Shown here piece after piece: positions 15,919 through 24,898 of a DNA stretch of 64,000 nt (position 1 is the stretch's first letter; each line of letters starts with the position of its first letter). The stretch spans positions 434,001-498,000 of the forward strand of contig NZ_CP089096.1 in NCBI RefSeq assembly GCF_021172165.1, read 5' to 3'. The position numbers and the translations under genes were made by a program. This stretch comes from Flavobacterium channae. Its GTDB lineage: Bacteria > Bacteroidota > Bacteroidia > Flavobacteriales > Flavobacteriaceae. Under the pieces are notes generated by a model that searched no databases, was not told the DNA's origin, and saw only the letters and a program-made list of their open reading frames with translations.

Positions 15919-17001
15919 ATGGAAAATAAAAAAGAATTGCGCACTTGGTTAGATGATTTTCAGTTAAATCATCCTTTAGTAATTGCAGGACCATGTAGTG
16001 CTGAAACAGAAGATCAAGTTTTAAAAATAGCACACGAATTAAAGAATTCAGATGTGTCCATTTTTCGTGCTGGAATTTGGAAACCTCGTACACGTCCGGG
16101 AGGTTTTGAAGGTGTTGGTGAAATTGGATTAAAATGGTTGCAAAAAGCAAAAGCAGAAACAGGATTGTTGATGGCAACTGAAGTAGCAACAGCAGCGCAT
16201 GTAAAATTAGCTTTGGAACACGATATTGATGTTTTGTGGATAGGAGCACGAACAACTGTAAACCCTTTTGCGGTTCAAGAACTAGCTGACGCACTTAAAG
16301 GAACTGATAAGATAGTTTTGTTGAAAAACCCAGTAAATCCAGATTTGTCTTTGTGGATTGGTGGATTAGAGCGTTTGTATAATGCCGATATTAAGAAATT
16401 GGGTGTAATTCACAGAGGTTTTTCTACTTATGATAAAACCAAATATCGTAATAATCCAGAATGGCAAATTGCTATTGATTTACAAAATCGCTTTCCAGAT
16501 TTACCATTAATCTGCGATCCTTCACACATAACAGGAAAAAGAGATATGATTCAAGAAGTTTCACAACAAGCTCTTGATTTAAATTACGATGGATTAATTG
16601 TTGAAACTCATATTGATCCTGATAACGCATGGAGTGATGCGGCACAACAGGTAACGCCAACAACTTTAAAAAAAATGTTTGTTGATTTACGTGTTAGAAA
16701 AGTTACAGATGATGAAAGCGAATACAGTCAAAAAATGGCCAAACTTCGTATGCAAATCGATGAATTTGATGGGAAGTTGTTGGAAATTTTAGGTAACCGA
16801 ATGAAAGTTGCTGATAAAATTGGTTTATTGAAAAAAGAGAAAAACGTCGCGATTTTACAAAACAAACGTTGGAATGAAATATTAGGCAAAATGATTTTGG
16901 AAGGTGAAGAAAAGGGACTTAGTAGTGAATTTGTAATGTTGTTATTTAAAGCAATTCACCAAGAAAGTATTAGCCATCAGGAAAAAGTGATAAATAAATA
17001 A
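15919..17001 (+). CDS. aroG: Bifunctional DAHP synthase / chorismate mutase
   Basis: Residues about 1-255 form a type I-beta (KDO8P-like) 3-deoxy-D-arabino-heptulosonate-7-phosphate synthase (VIAGPCSAE, IFRAGIWKPRTRPGGFEG, KNPVNPDLSLWIG, CDPSHITGKRD), the entry step of the shikimate pathway. Residues about 265-355 form an AroQ chorismate mutase (LRMQIDEFDGKLLEILGNRMKVADKIG). The fusion supplies prephenate for PheA. An ATG at 15913 is an alternative start two codons upstream. tyrA and the aromatic aminotransferase often found in this flavobacterial operon are absent here. Expression should follow the pheA attenuator. Confidence 0.9.
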   Translation: MENKKELRTWLDDFQLNHPLVIAGPCSAETEDQVLKIAHELKNSDVSIFRAGIWKPRTRPGGFEGVGEIGLKWLQKAKAETGLLMATEVATAAHVKLALEHDIDVLWIGARTTVNPFAVQELADALKGTDKIVLLKNPVNPDLSLWIGGLERLYNADIKKLGVIHRGFSTYDKTKYRNNPEWQIAIDLQNRFPDLPLICDPSHITGKRDMIQEVSQQALDLNYDGLIVETHIDPDNAWSDAAQQVTPTTLKKMFVDLRVRKVTDDESEYSQKMAKLRMQIDEFDGKLLEILGNRMKVADKIGLLKKEKNVAILQNKRWNEILGKMILEGEEKGLSSEFVMLLFKAIHQESISHQEKVINK

Positions 17002-17041
17002 CGAAAAACACATATAAAAATACTTTTATGTTAAATCTTTT

Positions 17042-17049
17042 TATATTTT
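17042..17049 (+). promoter_or_regulatory. -7-like box for the 17081 gene
   Basis: TATATTTT is one base from TAnnTTTG and lies 32 nt before the start. The upstream -33 element is weak. Confidence 0.35.
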
Positions 17050-17080
17050 CGCATCATTCAAACAATTAAAATTTAAACGA

Positions 17081-17602
17081 ATGAAAAAATTTTTAGTATT
17101 AGCTCTTTTCTTTGTTGGAATGGCTATTAATGCTCAGGTTGACAAAATTTACAAGCACAATGGTGAAGTTGTAGAAGGTAAAGTAGTTAAATTAGAAGAG
17201 TATACTGTAATCTTCAAATATGATGGAGAAGATGCAGAAAATACAATTAGTAAATATGCAATTGAAAAAATTGTTTATGGAAAATCAGGAAGAGTAGAAG
17301 AAGTAACTGAAAAAATCGTTATTAATGGTGAGGCTGATTGGGAAAAAGTTGTAATTTTAGAAGATAAAGCTTATATCGCAGGATTAAAGAAAGATGGTGA
17401 ATTAAGAGGTAAAACAGGTTTAGTAAACTTTCACACTGGAAACACTGGAGATAAAAAAGCAGAGAAAAAATTAAAAATGGAGGCTGCTAAAATGGGATGT
17501 CCTTTCATTTTACAAACTGCTGACAAAACTACAGTTGGAGCAAACTCTAACTCTTTAGGTGGTTCTCAAGCTATCAAAAAAGGTATTGGATACAAATATT
17601 AA
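17081..17602 (+). CDS. Secreted hypothetical protein
   Basis: The 173-residue product starts with a clear signal peptide (FLVLALFFVGMAINAQ). Residues about 20-75 form short beta strands (YKHNGEVVEGKVVKLEEYTVIFKY, then ISKYAIEKIVYG) that look like a small barrel repeated in flavobacterial envelope proteins. The C-terminal half has a single Cys and a Gly/Asn/Ser-rich tail. The function is unknown. It is flanked by its own promoter-like box and a terminator, so probably monocistronic. Confidence 0.6.
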   Translation: MKKFLVLALFFVGMAINAQVDKIYKHNGEVVEGKVVKLEEYTVIFKYDGEDAENTISKYAIEKIVYGKSGRVEEVTEKIVINGEADWEKVVILEDKAYIAGLKKDGELRGKTGLVNFHTGNTGDKKAEKKLKMEAAKMGCPFILQTADKTTVGANSNSLGGSQAIKKGIGYKY

Positions 17603-17623
17603 TATCTAATATAAAAATTATTG

Positions 17624-17648
17624 AAGGCTGCATTTGCAGCCTTTTTTA
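17624..17648 (+). terminator. Terminator of the 17081 gene
   Basis: AAGGCTGCA and TGCAGCCTT form a stem with a two-base apparent loop followed by T6. Confidence 0.85.
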
Positions 17649-17673
17649 TTTCTCTAATTTTAACTAGAAACAC

Positions 17674-17681
17674 TATCTTTG
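17674..17681 (+). promoter_or_regulatory. -7 box of the rsgA operon
   Basis: TATCTTTG matches TAnnTTTG exactly and lies 61 nt before rsgA. The 5' leader then carries a 9-bp hairpin. Confidence 0.5.
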
Positions 17682-17692
17682 TTGCAATTAAT

Positions 17693-17719
17693 GAAGTAGA
17701 TTTAGAAAACATCTACTTC
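17693..17719 (+). other. Hairpin in the rsgA 5' leader
   Basis: GAAGTAGAT (17693-17701) pairs perfectly with ATCTACTTC (17711-17719). No T tract follows, so it is a leader structure, perhaps affecting RNA stability or translation. Confidence 0.45.
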
Positions 17720-17742
17720 TAACTTATAATTTCAAACATTGA

Positions 17743-18720
17743 ATGACAGGAATCGTTTATAAATCTACCGGAAGTTGGTACACCATCAAAACTGAAAATG
17801 GTGATTTTTTGGAGTGCCGTATAAAAGGTAAATTTAGAATGAAAGGTATTAAAAGTACCAATCCAATTGCTGTTGGTGATATTGTAGATTATGATATCGA
17901 AAATACAACCGACGAAACGACTGGTGTTATCACCAACATTCATGATAGAAAAAATTATATTGTTAGAAAATCAGTAAATTTATCGCATCAAATGCACATA
18001 ATTGCAGCTAATATTGATGTGGTTTTTTTGCTAATTACGATAAATAATCCCCCTACTACTACAAGCTTTATTGATCGATTTTTGGTAACTGCAGAGGCTT
18101 ACGGTATCGAAGCTGTGTTGGTTTTTAATAAAATTGACACTTTTGATGATGCCACTTTAGACGAACAATTATATCTACAACATGTGTATTCAACTATTGG
18201 ATATAAGTGTTTGCGTGTTTCAGCAAAAGATGGGAAAGGAATTGAAGAATTGAAAGCTTTAATGAAAGATAAAGTTTCAATGTTTTCTGGACATTCTGGT
18301 GTTGGAAAATCTACATTAGTCAATACTTTAGAACCTTCTTTAAACTTAAAAACCAAACAAATATCAGAATCACATTCTCAAGGAAAACACACTACTACAT
18401 TTGCTGAAATGTTTGACTTGTCTTTCGGAGCTAAAATTATCGACACTCCTGGAATTCGTGGTTTTGGAATTGTTGATATGGAAAAACAAGAAATTGGAGA
18501 TTATTTTCCAGAATTTTTTGCTTTAAAAGATCAATGCAAATTCAACAATTGTTTGCATAAAGATGAGCCACATTGTGCCATAAAAAATGCTCTAGAAAAA
18601 GATGAAATTTCATGGTCTCGTTACAAAAGTTATACGCAAATTTTAGAAGGTGATGAAGAGCAGTATCGTGCTGATATTTATGATGCTGAGCGTAGAGCGA
18701 GCGATGATACGAGAAAGTAA
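17743..18720 (+). CDS. rsgA: Ribosome small-subunit GTPase RsgA
   Basis: This circularly permuted GTPase assists late 30S maturation. An N-terminal OB fold is followed by G4 (NKID near residue 127) before G1 (GHSGVGKSTL near residue 182) and G3 (DTPGIRGFG), the permuted order that defines the family. A C-terminal zinc knuckle has Cys/His in CKFNNCLHKDEPHC. At 325 residues it is full length. It heads a short run of housekeeping genes (dtd, MazG-like, SMR, aroA). Confidence 0.94.
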   Translation: MTGIVYKSTGSWYTIKTENGDFLECRIKGKFRMKGIKSTNPIAVGDIVDYDIENTTDETTGVITNIHDRKNYIVRKSVNLSHQMHIIAANIDVVFLLITINNPPTTTSFIDRFLVTAEAYGIEAVLVFNKIDTFDDATLDEQLYLQHVYSTIGYKCLRVSAKDGKGIEELKALMKDKVSMFSGHSGVGKSTLVNTLEPSLNLKTKQISESHSQGKHTTTFAEMFDLSFGAKIIDTPGIRGFGIVDMEKQEIGDYFPEFFALKDQCKFNNCLHKDEPHCAIKNALEKDEISWSRYKSYTQILEGDEEQYRADIYDAERRASDDTRK

Positions 18721-18743
18721 AAAATAAAAAAATCAAGTAAGAA

Positions 18744-19196
18744 GTGAAAGCAGTTGTTCAAAGAGTTTCTCAATCTTCAGTTACTATTAACAACGAAACT
18801 GTTGCTCAAATTCAACAAGGCTTATTAGTTTTGGTTGGAATTGAAGACGCCGATAATCAAGAAGATGTCGTTTGGTTAACATCTAAAATAGCCAATTTAA
18901 GAATTTTTGGAGATGAAAATAATGTCATGAATTTGTCGTTAAAAGATATAAATGGAGAAATGATTGTTGTTAGTCAATTCACTTTGCATGCCTTAACAAA
19001 GAAAGGAAATAGACCAAGTTATATTAAAGCATCAAAACCAGATATTGCGATTCCGCTCTATGAAGCTTTTGTAAAACAAATCGAATTAGAGTTAGGTAAA
19101 AAAATACAAACGGGTCAGTTTGGAGCTGATATGAAAGTAGCCTTGATAAATGATGGACCGGTTACTATAATTATTGATACAAAAAATAAAGAATAA
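18744..19196 (+). CDS. dtd: D-aminoacyl-tRNA deacylase
   Basis: Dtd hydrolyses D-amino acids from mischarged tRNA. The 150-residue protein has VVQRVSQSSVTIN at the N-terminus, the SQFTLHA active-site segment and the C-terminal NDGPVTIIIDT (family text NxGPxT), both typical. It starts with GTG, 23 nt after rsgA, and its stop is adjacent to the next ATG. Confidence 0.93.
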   Translation: MKAVVQRVSQSSVTINNETVAQIQQGLLVLVGIEDADNQEDVVWLTSKIANLRIFGDENNVMNLSLKDINGEMIVVSQFTLHALTKKGNRPSYIKASKPDIAIPLYEAFVKQIELELGKKIQTGQFGADMKVALINDGPVTIIIDTKNKE

Positions 19197-19523
19197 ATGA
19201 ACATCAAAAACGCACAATTAGACGTAGATAATTGGATTAAAGAACACGGCGTTCGTTACTTTAACGAATTAACAAATATGGCACAACTAACTGAAGAAGT
19301 TGGAGAAGTTGCCCGAATTATTGCGCGTCGTTATGGCGAACAATCGGAAAAAGAAAGTGATAAAAACAAAGACTTAGGCGAAGAACTAGCTGATGTAGTT
19401 TTTGTGGTATTGTGTTTGGCAAATCAAACAGGAGTTGACTTACAAGCGGCTTTCGATAAGAAAATGGATTTGAAAACAAAACGCGATCACGATCGTCATC
19501 ACAATAATAATAAACTTAAATAG
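19197..19523 (+). CDS. MazG-like nucleotide pyrophosphohydrolase
   Basis: The 108-residue all-helical protein has the acidic metal-binding pattern of the MazG/dUTPase-like family: QLTEEVGEVARIIARR followed by DLGEELADVVFVVLCLA. It probably hydrolyses non-canonical NTPs to NMP and pyrophosphate as a house-cleaning enzyme. It starts immediately after the dtd stop, so the two are translationally coupled. The preferred nucleotide is unknown. Confidence 0.82.
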   Translation: MNIKNAQLDVDNWIKEHGVRYFNELTNMAQLTEEVGEVARIIARRYGEQSEKESDKNKDLGEELADVVFVVLCLANQTGVDLQAAFDKKMDLKTKRDHDRHHNNNKLK

Positions 19524-19578
19524 GGTTAATGGAAAAGGGTTATAGGTATAAGTTCACTTGTTGATGTTGAGGATTTTT

Positions 19579-19617
19579 TACCATTAACCTTTTACCCATC
19601 AACTTTTACCCATAAAA
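19579..19617 (+). repeat. Low-complexity ACC/TTT-rich dispersed repeat
   Basis: The gap before the SMR gene contains TAACCTTTTACC (19585-19596) and related ACCCAT units. CCATTAACC (19581-19589) is inverted against GGTTAATGG (19524-19532). The 12-mer recurs exactly inside aroA at 20799-20810. Confidence 0.45.
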
Positions 19618-19618
19618 T

Positions 19619-19945
19619 ATGAACTGGATTTTACTAATCATAGCCGGATTATTTGAAGTCGGTTTTGCTAGTTGTTTAGGTAAAGCTAAAGAAACTTCAG
19701 GGCAAACCATGTGGTTGTGGTATTTAGGCTTTTTAATTTGTCTTACCATCAGCATGGTGCTATTAGTAAAAGTAACCAAAGATATTCCAATAGGGACAGC
19801 GTATGCCGTTTGGACAGGAATTGGAGCCGTAGGAAGCGTTTTAGTCGGGATTTTTATTTTCAAAGAACCGGCAACGTTCTGGCGAATTTTCTTTCTAATG
19901 ACATTAATTGTCTCTATCGTTGGATTAAAATACGTTTCTGAATAA
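19619..19945 (+). CDS. SMR-family small multidrug/guanidinium exporter
   Basis: The 108-residue protein has four transmembrane helices. The first carries the essential membrane glutamate in IIAGLFEVGFA (Glu near residue 13). TAYAVWTGIGAVGSVLVGI and the short loops fit the SugE/Gdx branch more than EmrE. It would form an antiparallel dimer exchanging protons for guanidinium or quaternary ammonium compounds. The gene's stop overlaps the aroA start by one base. Confidence 0.8.
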   Translation: MNWILLIIAGLFEVGFASCLGKAKETSGQTMWLWYLGFLICLTISMVLLVKVTKDIPIGTAYAVWTGIGAVGSVLVGIFIFKEPATFWRIFFLMTLIVSIVGLKYVSE

Positions 19946-21189
19946 TGAATTTACATTTACAAAAGTCAAAAGTCAAAAATCAAGAGTTACAAGTTACAAT
20001 AACGGGAAGTAAATCTGAAACCAATAGATTATTGCTTCTACAAGCGTTGTATCCTAATTTGACTATAGATAATATTTCCAATTCAGATGATTCAGAAGTG
20101 ATGCAAAAAGCATTAGCTTTCACCCATTACCCATCACCCATCACCCAAACGATAGACGTACATCACGCAGGAACCGCTATGCGTTTTCTTACTGCTTTTT
20201 TTGCTATCCAAGAAGAAAAGGAAATTGTTTTAACAGGTTCTTCTAGAATGAAAGAAAGACCAATTAAAATTTTAGTTGAAGCATTACAACAACTGGGAGC
20301 TGAGATTTCGTATGTCGAAAACGACGGCTATCCTCCAATTCAAATTAAAGGGAAAAAACTAACGCAAAATAAAGTTTCTCTACCTGCGAATGTAAGTAGC
20401 CAATATATTTCGGCTTTGTTGTTGATTGCGCCAAAATTAGAAAATGGTTTGGAATTGACATTAGAAGGTGAAATCACGTCGGTTCCTTATATCAAAATGA
20501 CGTTAGCATTGTTAAATGAAATTGGGATAGAAACCTCTTTCGAAAATAACAAAATTACAGTTTGTCATGCTAAATATGTCGGAGCAACAAGATTAACTGT
20601 TGAATCAGACTGGAGTTCAGTTTCATACTGGTATTCTATAGTTGCTTTATCTGAAATTGGAACTCAAATAACGTTGTCAAGTTATAAGAAAAACAGTTTG
20701 CAAGGCGATGCTGCTTTGGCTGAAATTTATAAAGATTTTGGAGTTGAAACTTTATTCAATGAAAATAATACAATCACAATTTCAAAAGAAAAAGCTCATA
20801 ACCTTTTACCTTTGACCCAAAACCTAAAAGATTGTCCCGACATCGCTCAAACTATTTCGGTTACATGTTTTGGGTTAGGAATTGGATGTGATTTATTTGG
20901 ATTACACACGTTAAAAATTAAAGAAACTGATCGTTTAGAAGCATTGAAAGCTGAGTTGACGAAATTAGGTGCCGAGATTTCAGTAACCAATGATTCGTTG
21001 CATTTACAACCTTCGAATTCAATCAATGAAAATATTGCAATTAAAACGTATCAAGACCATAGAATGGCAATGGCTTTTGCACCTTTAGCACTTCGTGTTC
21101 CAATAATTATTGAAGAAGCTGAAGTGGTTTCGAAATCGTATCCTGATTTTTGGAACGATTTAAAAGCAGTAGGTTTTCAAATAGAATAA
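19945..21189 (+). CDS. aroA: 3-phosphoshikimate 1-carboxyvinyltransferase (EPSP synthase)
   Basis: This catalyses the sixth shikimate step, joining PEP to shikimate-3-phosphate. Motifs in order are GSKSETNR, HHAGTAMRFLTAF, MKERPI, NVSSQYISALL, DWSSVSYWY, DCPDIAQT, KETDRLEALKAEL and YQDHRMAMAFA, so the enzyme looks complete at 414 residues. Three stretches (19960-19998, 20121-20146, 20797-20825) encode low-complexity text (KSKVKNQ, THYPSPITQ, HNLLPLTQN) whose DNA resembles intergenic repeats. They fall between conserved motifs and seem tolerated. Its neighbour on the right is convergent. Confidence 0.93.
   Translation: MNLHLQKSKVKNQELQVTITGSKSETNRLLLLQALYPNLTIDNISNSDDSEVMQKALAFTHYPSPITQTIDVHHAGTAMRFLTAFFAIQEEKEIVLTGSSRMKERPIKILVEALQQLGAEISYVENDGYPPIQIKGKKLTQNKVSLPANVSSQYISALLLIAPKLENGLELTLEGEITSVPYIKMTLALLNEIGIETSFENNKITVCHAKYVGATRLTVESDWSSVSYWYSIVALSEIGTQITLSSYKKNSLQGDAALAEIYKDFGVETLFNENNTITISKEKAHNLLPLTQNLKDCPDIAQTISVTCFGLGIGCDLFGLHTLKIKETDRLEALKAELTKLGAEISVTNDSLHLQPSNSINENIAIKTYQDHRMAMAFAPLALRVPIIIEEAEVVSKSYPDFWNDLKAVGFQIE
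20121..20146 (+). repeat. CCCAT tandem repeat within aroA
   Basis: Tandem ACCCAT/TACCCAT units are translated as THYPSPIT. Related units occur in the intergenic stretch at 19579-19617. Confidence 0.5.
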
Positions 21190-21190
21190 A

Positions 21191-21937
21191 TTATCTTTTG
21201 ATCAATTGAATACTATCTAAAATGGTTTGTACTTTATCTGACGAAATAGGTAATTGCAAACCATTTTTTAATACCAAATTTCCACCATCCGATTTGTTAT
21301 AAGCCGAAACAAAGTTCACGTTAACAATATACGATTTGTGAATACGAACGAAATTTGGGTTACTACATAAAATGTCTTCGAAGTTTTTCAAATTTCTACT
21401 TACCACATGTTTTACATCATTGACACATTTAATTTCTGAATAAGCGCCGTCTCCTTTAATGAATTGAATATCTTCGGTTTCCAAAAACAAAATGCTGTTA
21501 CCACTTGGCACCGCAATACGTTGCAATACATCTTGCTTCATGGTTTCCTTTAAAAGCGAATAATTAGTTTCTGTTGATTTTTGTTTTTCAATTCTAGCAA
21601 TGGCATTCGATAATTCTTCTGGATTGATTGGTTTTAATAAATAATCAACCGCCGAAAATTTGAACGCTTGTAGCGCATATTCATGATAAGCCGTAGTGAA
21701 AATAATTTTAAACTTCACTTCATTTTCATCAAAAAAATCTAATAATTCCAAGCCACTATGACCAGGCATTTCAATATCTAATAAAACTAAATCAGGTTGG
21801 TGTTTACGAATTGCTTTCACACCTTCTGGTAAATTTTCACATTCTGCAACGACTTCCACATTTTTGCAGTATTCGTCAACGAGTAGCGATAGGTTTAAAC
21901 GCGCTCTTTTTTCATCATCTATAATTATAGCTTTCAT
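21191..21937 (-). CDS. LytTR-family response regulator
   Basis: The receiver domain (residues 1-120) has the acidic start IIDDEKRAR, phosphoacceptor Asp in LVLLDIEMPG (about 54) and Lys in LLKPI (about 104). A LytTR DNA-binding domain follows (about 145-245: VPSGNSILFLETEDIQFIKGDG through NFVRIHKSYIVN). It overlaps its kinase gene by 4 nt, so they form one operon. LytTR proteins bind paired 9-10-bp direct repeats about 21 bp apart; exactly such pairs lie in the intergenic region upstream of this operon at 24840-24928. Confidence 0.92.
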   Translation of the reverse strand: MKAIIIDDEKRARLNLSLLVDEYCKNVEVVAECENLPEGVKAIRKHQPDLVLLDIEMPGHSGLELLDFFDENEVKFKIIFTTAYHEYALQAFKFSAVDYLLKPINPEELSNAIARIEKQKSTETNYSLLKETMKQDVLQRIAVPSGNSILFLETEDIQFIKGDGAYSEIKCVNDVKHVVSRNLKNFEDILCSNPNFVRIHKSYIVNVNFVSAYNKSDGGNLVLKNGLQLPISSDKVQTILDSIQLIKR

Positions 21938-24792
21938 GTAGTTTCTAATGGTATTATTATGGCTACCAATGTTCCGGTAGACTGATTTTGTAAATTGTGT
22001 TTGTCAATAATTTGCAACGAAATGTTTTTATGGTTGTATTCGTTCAGCAAAGCAATTCGGTTTTGCAACGCTTCAGTAGCAAACGATTGATGATTTTTGT
22101 TTTTAATTTGATTCAATTCGCTGCTTTTTTGTCGACCAATGCCATTATCATCAATGCCTATATGCAATTCGTTATTCTGTATTTCGAACGAAATCGTAAC
22201 TTTTTTATCGCCTTGTTTGTGAAGCAATCCGTGTTTTACCGCATTTTCTAGATAAGGTTGCAATAACATCGTTGGAATTTTAATACTTTCTTGGTCTATA
22301 TTTTTCCCTATTTGTATCTCGTAACTAAAATCTTCATCAAAACGACCTTTTTCAATATCCAAATACAGTTGTAGTGTTTTAACTTCCTCGGCAATTGAAA
22401 TAAAATCTTTCTCCGTCATTTCTAAAATGGTTCGCGTTAGGTTTGAAAATTTCGACAAATAATCAATAGCCAAACGCTTTTCGTTCGACAAAATAAATGA
22501 CTGTAACGTGTTTAACGCATTGTAAAAGAAATGCGGATTCATTTGCGATTTTATGGCTTTTAACTTCGATTGATTCACGTTTTTTTCCAAGTTGATTTTA
22601 TCCAAAACCATTTGATTACGCTTTTGAATTTTCTTGATGTTATTTTGGTACAACCAATAAATGCAACCCAAAATAAAAAGCGTTACTCCAAAAATGAAAG
22701 GAAATTGCAACCAAAACGGACGATTGATTTTAAAATGAATTTTGGTTGTATTTTTAAAATCGGAATTTAGTACAAACTCAATCGTATAACTTCCATGATT
22801 TAATGAGTTTAAAACTAATTCCGGATTTAAAATATCAACTTTTTGCCATTGTGATTCGTTAATGCGATATAACAATTCGTGTTCTTCAAAAGGTGTTGGC
22901 GATAAAAAACGATACTTAATAGTAATGTTATTTTCGTTATAAGACAAATCATTCAATTTCAATTTTGTTACAACTTCATTATTTATTTTTATGTTTTCAA
23001 TACTAAAAATAGGATTGGAACGATTGTAAACTTCTTGTTTTTTGATAATTAAACCTCTATTGGTCGAAATGAAATAGCTGTTGTTTTTCAAGATTATGTC
23101 ATTCACTTCAATATTGCTATTAATGTGAATAATTTGCTTTAGCTTTTTGGTAACCAAATCGTGCTCAAAAATGTATTTATTGGTAATGATAAAAAGAAGT
23201 CTGTCTTTAAGAATTGTTTTTTCAACATTGTCCTTTTGAATAATCGTAGGAAAATTAATTTCTGAAATGATATTTTTATTAATTTGATATACATTCAAAT
23301 CACCATTACAAGCATAAATTATACCTTTTTCATATGAAAGTTTGGTAATGTTTAATGAGGTGTTTTTATGTTTTAATTCGGAAAGTAAACCATTTTGACC
23401 AACATAAAACAAACCATTGTTTGTAGCAAAATAAATCGTTTTATGGATACTGTCGTAAGCTGTAGATTTTCCTTTAGCATTGATGACAATATTGTTGTAG
23501 TTGTGGTTTTTTAATTGGATAAAACTTTCGTAAACAAAATCCCAATCGCTTTTGCTGTTGTCATTTGTTTTAATCAATCCGGAAGAACTACTAGCAGCAA
23601 ACGCGATATATTTATGGTCGACAGCGCAAACACTTTTAACAGCAATGGGTAATTCTTTGGTTAGTTTTAGCGCAGAATTTAAAACACCAAATTTGGAAGA
23701 AGTAAAATACAATTGGTTAGAGATTTTATCATGAAAAACTTGCCCCATTTGGTGGTTGTCTTTTCCAGTAAAAATAGTTTTAAACTGTTTTTTTTCTAAA
23801 GCGAGAATCTTATCATTTTTGGTTCCAATAACCAATTGGTCGTTTTTAAAACACAAAGAAGTTAAACTTTCGTGAGAACTAATTAGTTGTGTGTCAAAAT
23901 CTTCAATGTAAAATAAACCTTCGGTTAAAGTAGAAATCCAATAATTATTGTTTTTGGTTTTGTAGATATAAGAAATATTAGTTCCGTTGAAAAATTCACG
24001 TTTTGTTCCCAATTTACAATCCATTTCTATGATTCCAGTTGTAGTGCAAAGCCAATTTTTGTTGTTGCACCAACTTAAATTTTGAACAATTGTATTTTCT
24101 AGATTCAATTCTTTTCTAGCGAATTGGTTGTTAGAGAAAAGATAACAATAGTTTGAAAATTTGGAACCAATTAATAATCCGTTTTTAGTTTTTTCAACCA
24201 AAATGGAGTTGAAATTTTCTAAGAAACCGTCTGGGAATTCGACTTTTTTCTGAATTACATCATTTTTAATAATTATCAACTGATTAGCAAAAACATAAAT
24301 CGTTTCATCACTAAAAAAAATATATTTCGAATCTTTTGTGTTGAGTTTTATTTCTTTTTTTAATAGTAATGTTTTCAAATCGTAAACATCAATCATATTT
24401 TCATTAATGATATACAATTGGTCTTTGATAATCCCGAATTTGAAGTAACCAATTGATTTGTTTTGGTTCAACTTTTTCAACTGATTGTTTTCTACATAAT
24501 ATAAATAACCATCAAAGTTCTCGTACCAAACTCTTCCGAAAGCATCTTGTTGAATACAAGAACCGGCTTTAGAAGTCATATCGCTTGTGCTAAAATATTG
24601 AAAAGTGTAACCATTAAATTGACACAGACCTTTTTCAGTGGCAAACCACATAAAGTTGTCTTTATCCTGAAAAATATCGTAAACACTATTGGTTAGTAAT
24701 CCTTGCGATTTATCTATGGTGTTGAAATACGGATTTTGCCCAAAAGTAATTTGGGTTAATAATAGTATGGATATGCTATAAAGGTATTTCAA
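21934..24792 (-). CDS. LytS-like sensor histidine kinase with periplasmic propeller
   Basis: The 952-residue protein has a signal peptide (ISILLLTQITFGQ), a large periplasmic region of two-component-regulator propeller repeats (SVYDIFQDKDNFMWFATEKGLCQFNG and others), a Y_Y_Y-like domain, one transmembrane helix near residue 700 (FPFIFGVTLFILGCIYWLY) and a His_kinase domain with the phosphoacceptor in NPHFFYNALN (about 753). An ATPase N/G box follows (LENAVKHGL, DDNGIG). The propeller resembles sensors of glycans in Bacteroidetes, but here the kinase is of LytS type and paired with LytTR. The ligand is unknown. Confidence 0.9.
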   Translation of the reverse strand: MKYLYSISILLLTQITFGQNPYFNTIDKSQGLLTNSVYDIFQDKDNFMWFATEKGLCQFNGYTFQYFSTSDMTSKAGSCIQQDAFGRVWYENFDGYLYYVENNQLKKLNQNKSIGYFKFGIIKDQLYIINENMIDVYDLKTLLLKKEIKLNTKDSKYIFFSDETIYVFANQLIIIKNDVIQKKVEFPDGFLENFNSILVEKTKNGLLIGSKFSNYCYLFSNNQFARKELNLENTIVQNLSWCNNKNWLCTTTGIIEMDCKLGTKREFFNGTNISYIYKTKNNNYWISTLTEGLFYIEDFDTQLISSHESLTSLCFKNDQLVIGTKNDKILALEKKQFKTIFTGKDNHQMGQVFHDKISNQLYFTSSKFGVLNSALKLTKELPIAVKSVCAVDHKYIAFAASSSSGLIKTNDNSKSDWDFVYESFIQLKNHNYNNIVINAKGKSTAYDSIHKTIYFATNNGLFYVGQNGLLSELKHKNTSLNITKLSYEKGIIYACNGDLNVYQINKNIISEINFPTIIQKDNVEKTILKDRLLFIITNKYIFEHDLVTKKLKQIIHINSNIEVNDIILKNNSYFISTNRGLIIKKQEVYNRSNPIFSIENIKINNEVVTKLKLNDLSYNENNITIKYRFLSPTPFEEHELLYRINESQWQKVDILNPELVLNSLNHGSYTIEFVLNSDFKNTTKIHFKINRPFWLQFPFIFGVTLFILGCIYWLYQNNIKKIQKRNQMVLDKINLEKNVNQSKLKAIKSQMNPHFFYNALNTLQSFILSNEKRLAIDYLSKFSNLTRTILEMTEKDFISIAEEVKTLQLYLDIEKGRFDEDFSYEIQIGKNIDQESIKIPTMLLQPYLENAVKHGLLHKQGDKKVTISFEIQNNELHIGIDDNGIGRQKSSELNQIKNKNHQSFATEALQNRIALLNEYNHKNISLQIIDKHNLQNQSTGTLVAIIIPLETT

Positions 24793-24839
24793 TTCTAGAT
24801 TTTGTTCAAATGTAAAAATATAATTAATTCTGTTATTAT

Positions 24840-24869
24840 TCAGTTAATGAAATTCCTATTTCAGTTAAT
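24840..24869. promoter_or_regulatory. LytTR-type binding site pair 1
   Basis: TCAGTTAAT occurs at 24840-24848 and again at 24861-24869, start to start 21 bp (12-bp spacer). It matches the published LytTR half-site pattern in sequence and spacing. It lies 48 bp from the kinase start codon. Confidence 0.6.
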
Positions 24870-24898
24870 GAAGAAGTGGTTTTTATTTTGTTTTTGTT

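Noticed and set aside
19619..19945. SMR gene as an acquired resistance cassette
   Set aside because: No integron attC, transposase or composition change; it is embedded with overlaps in a housekeeping gene run.
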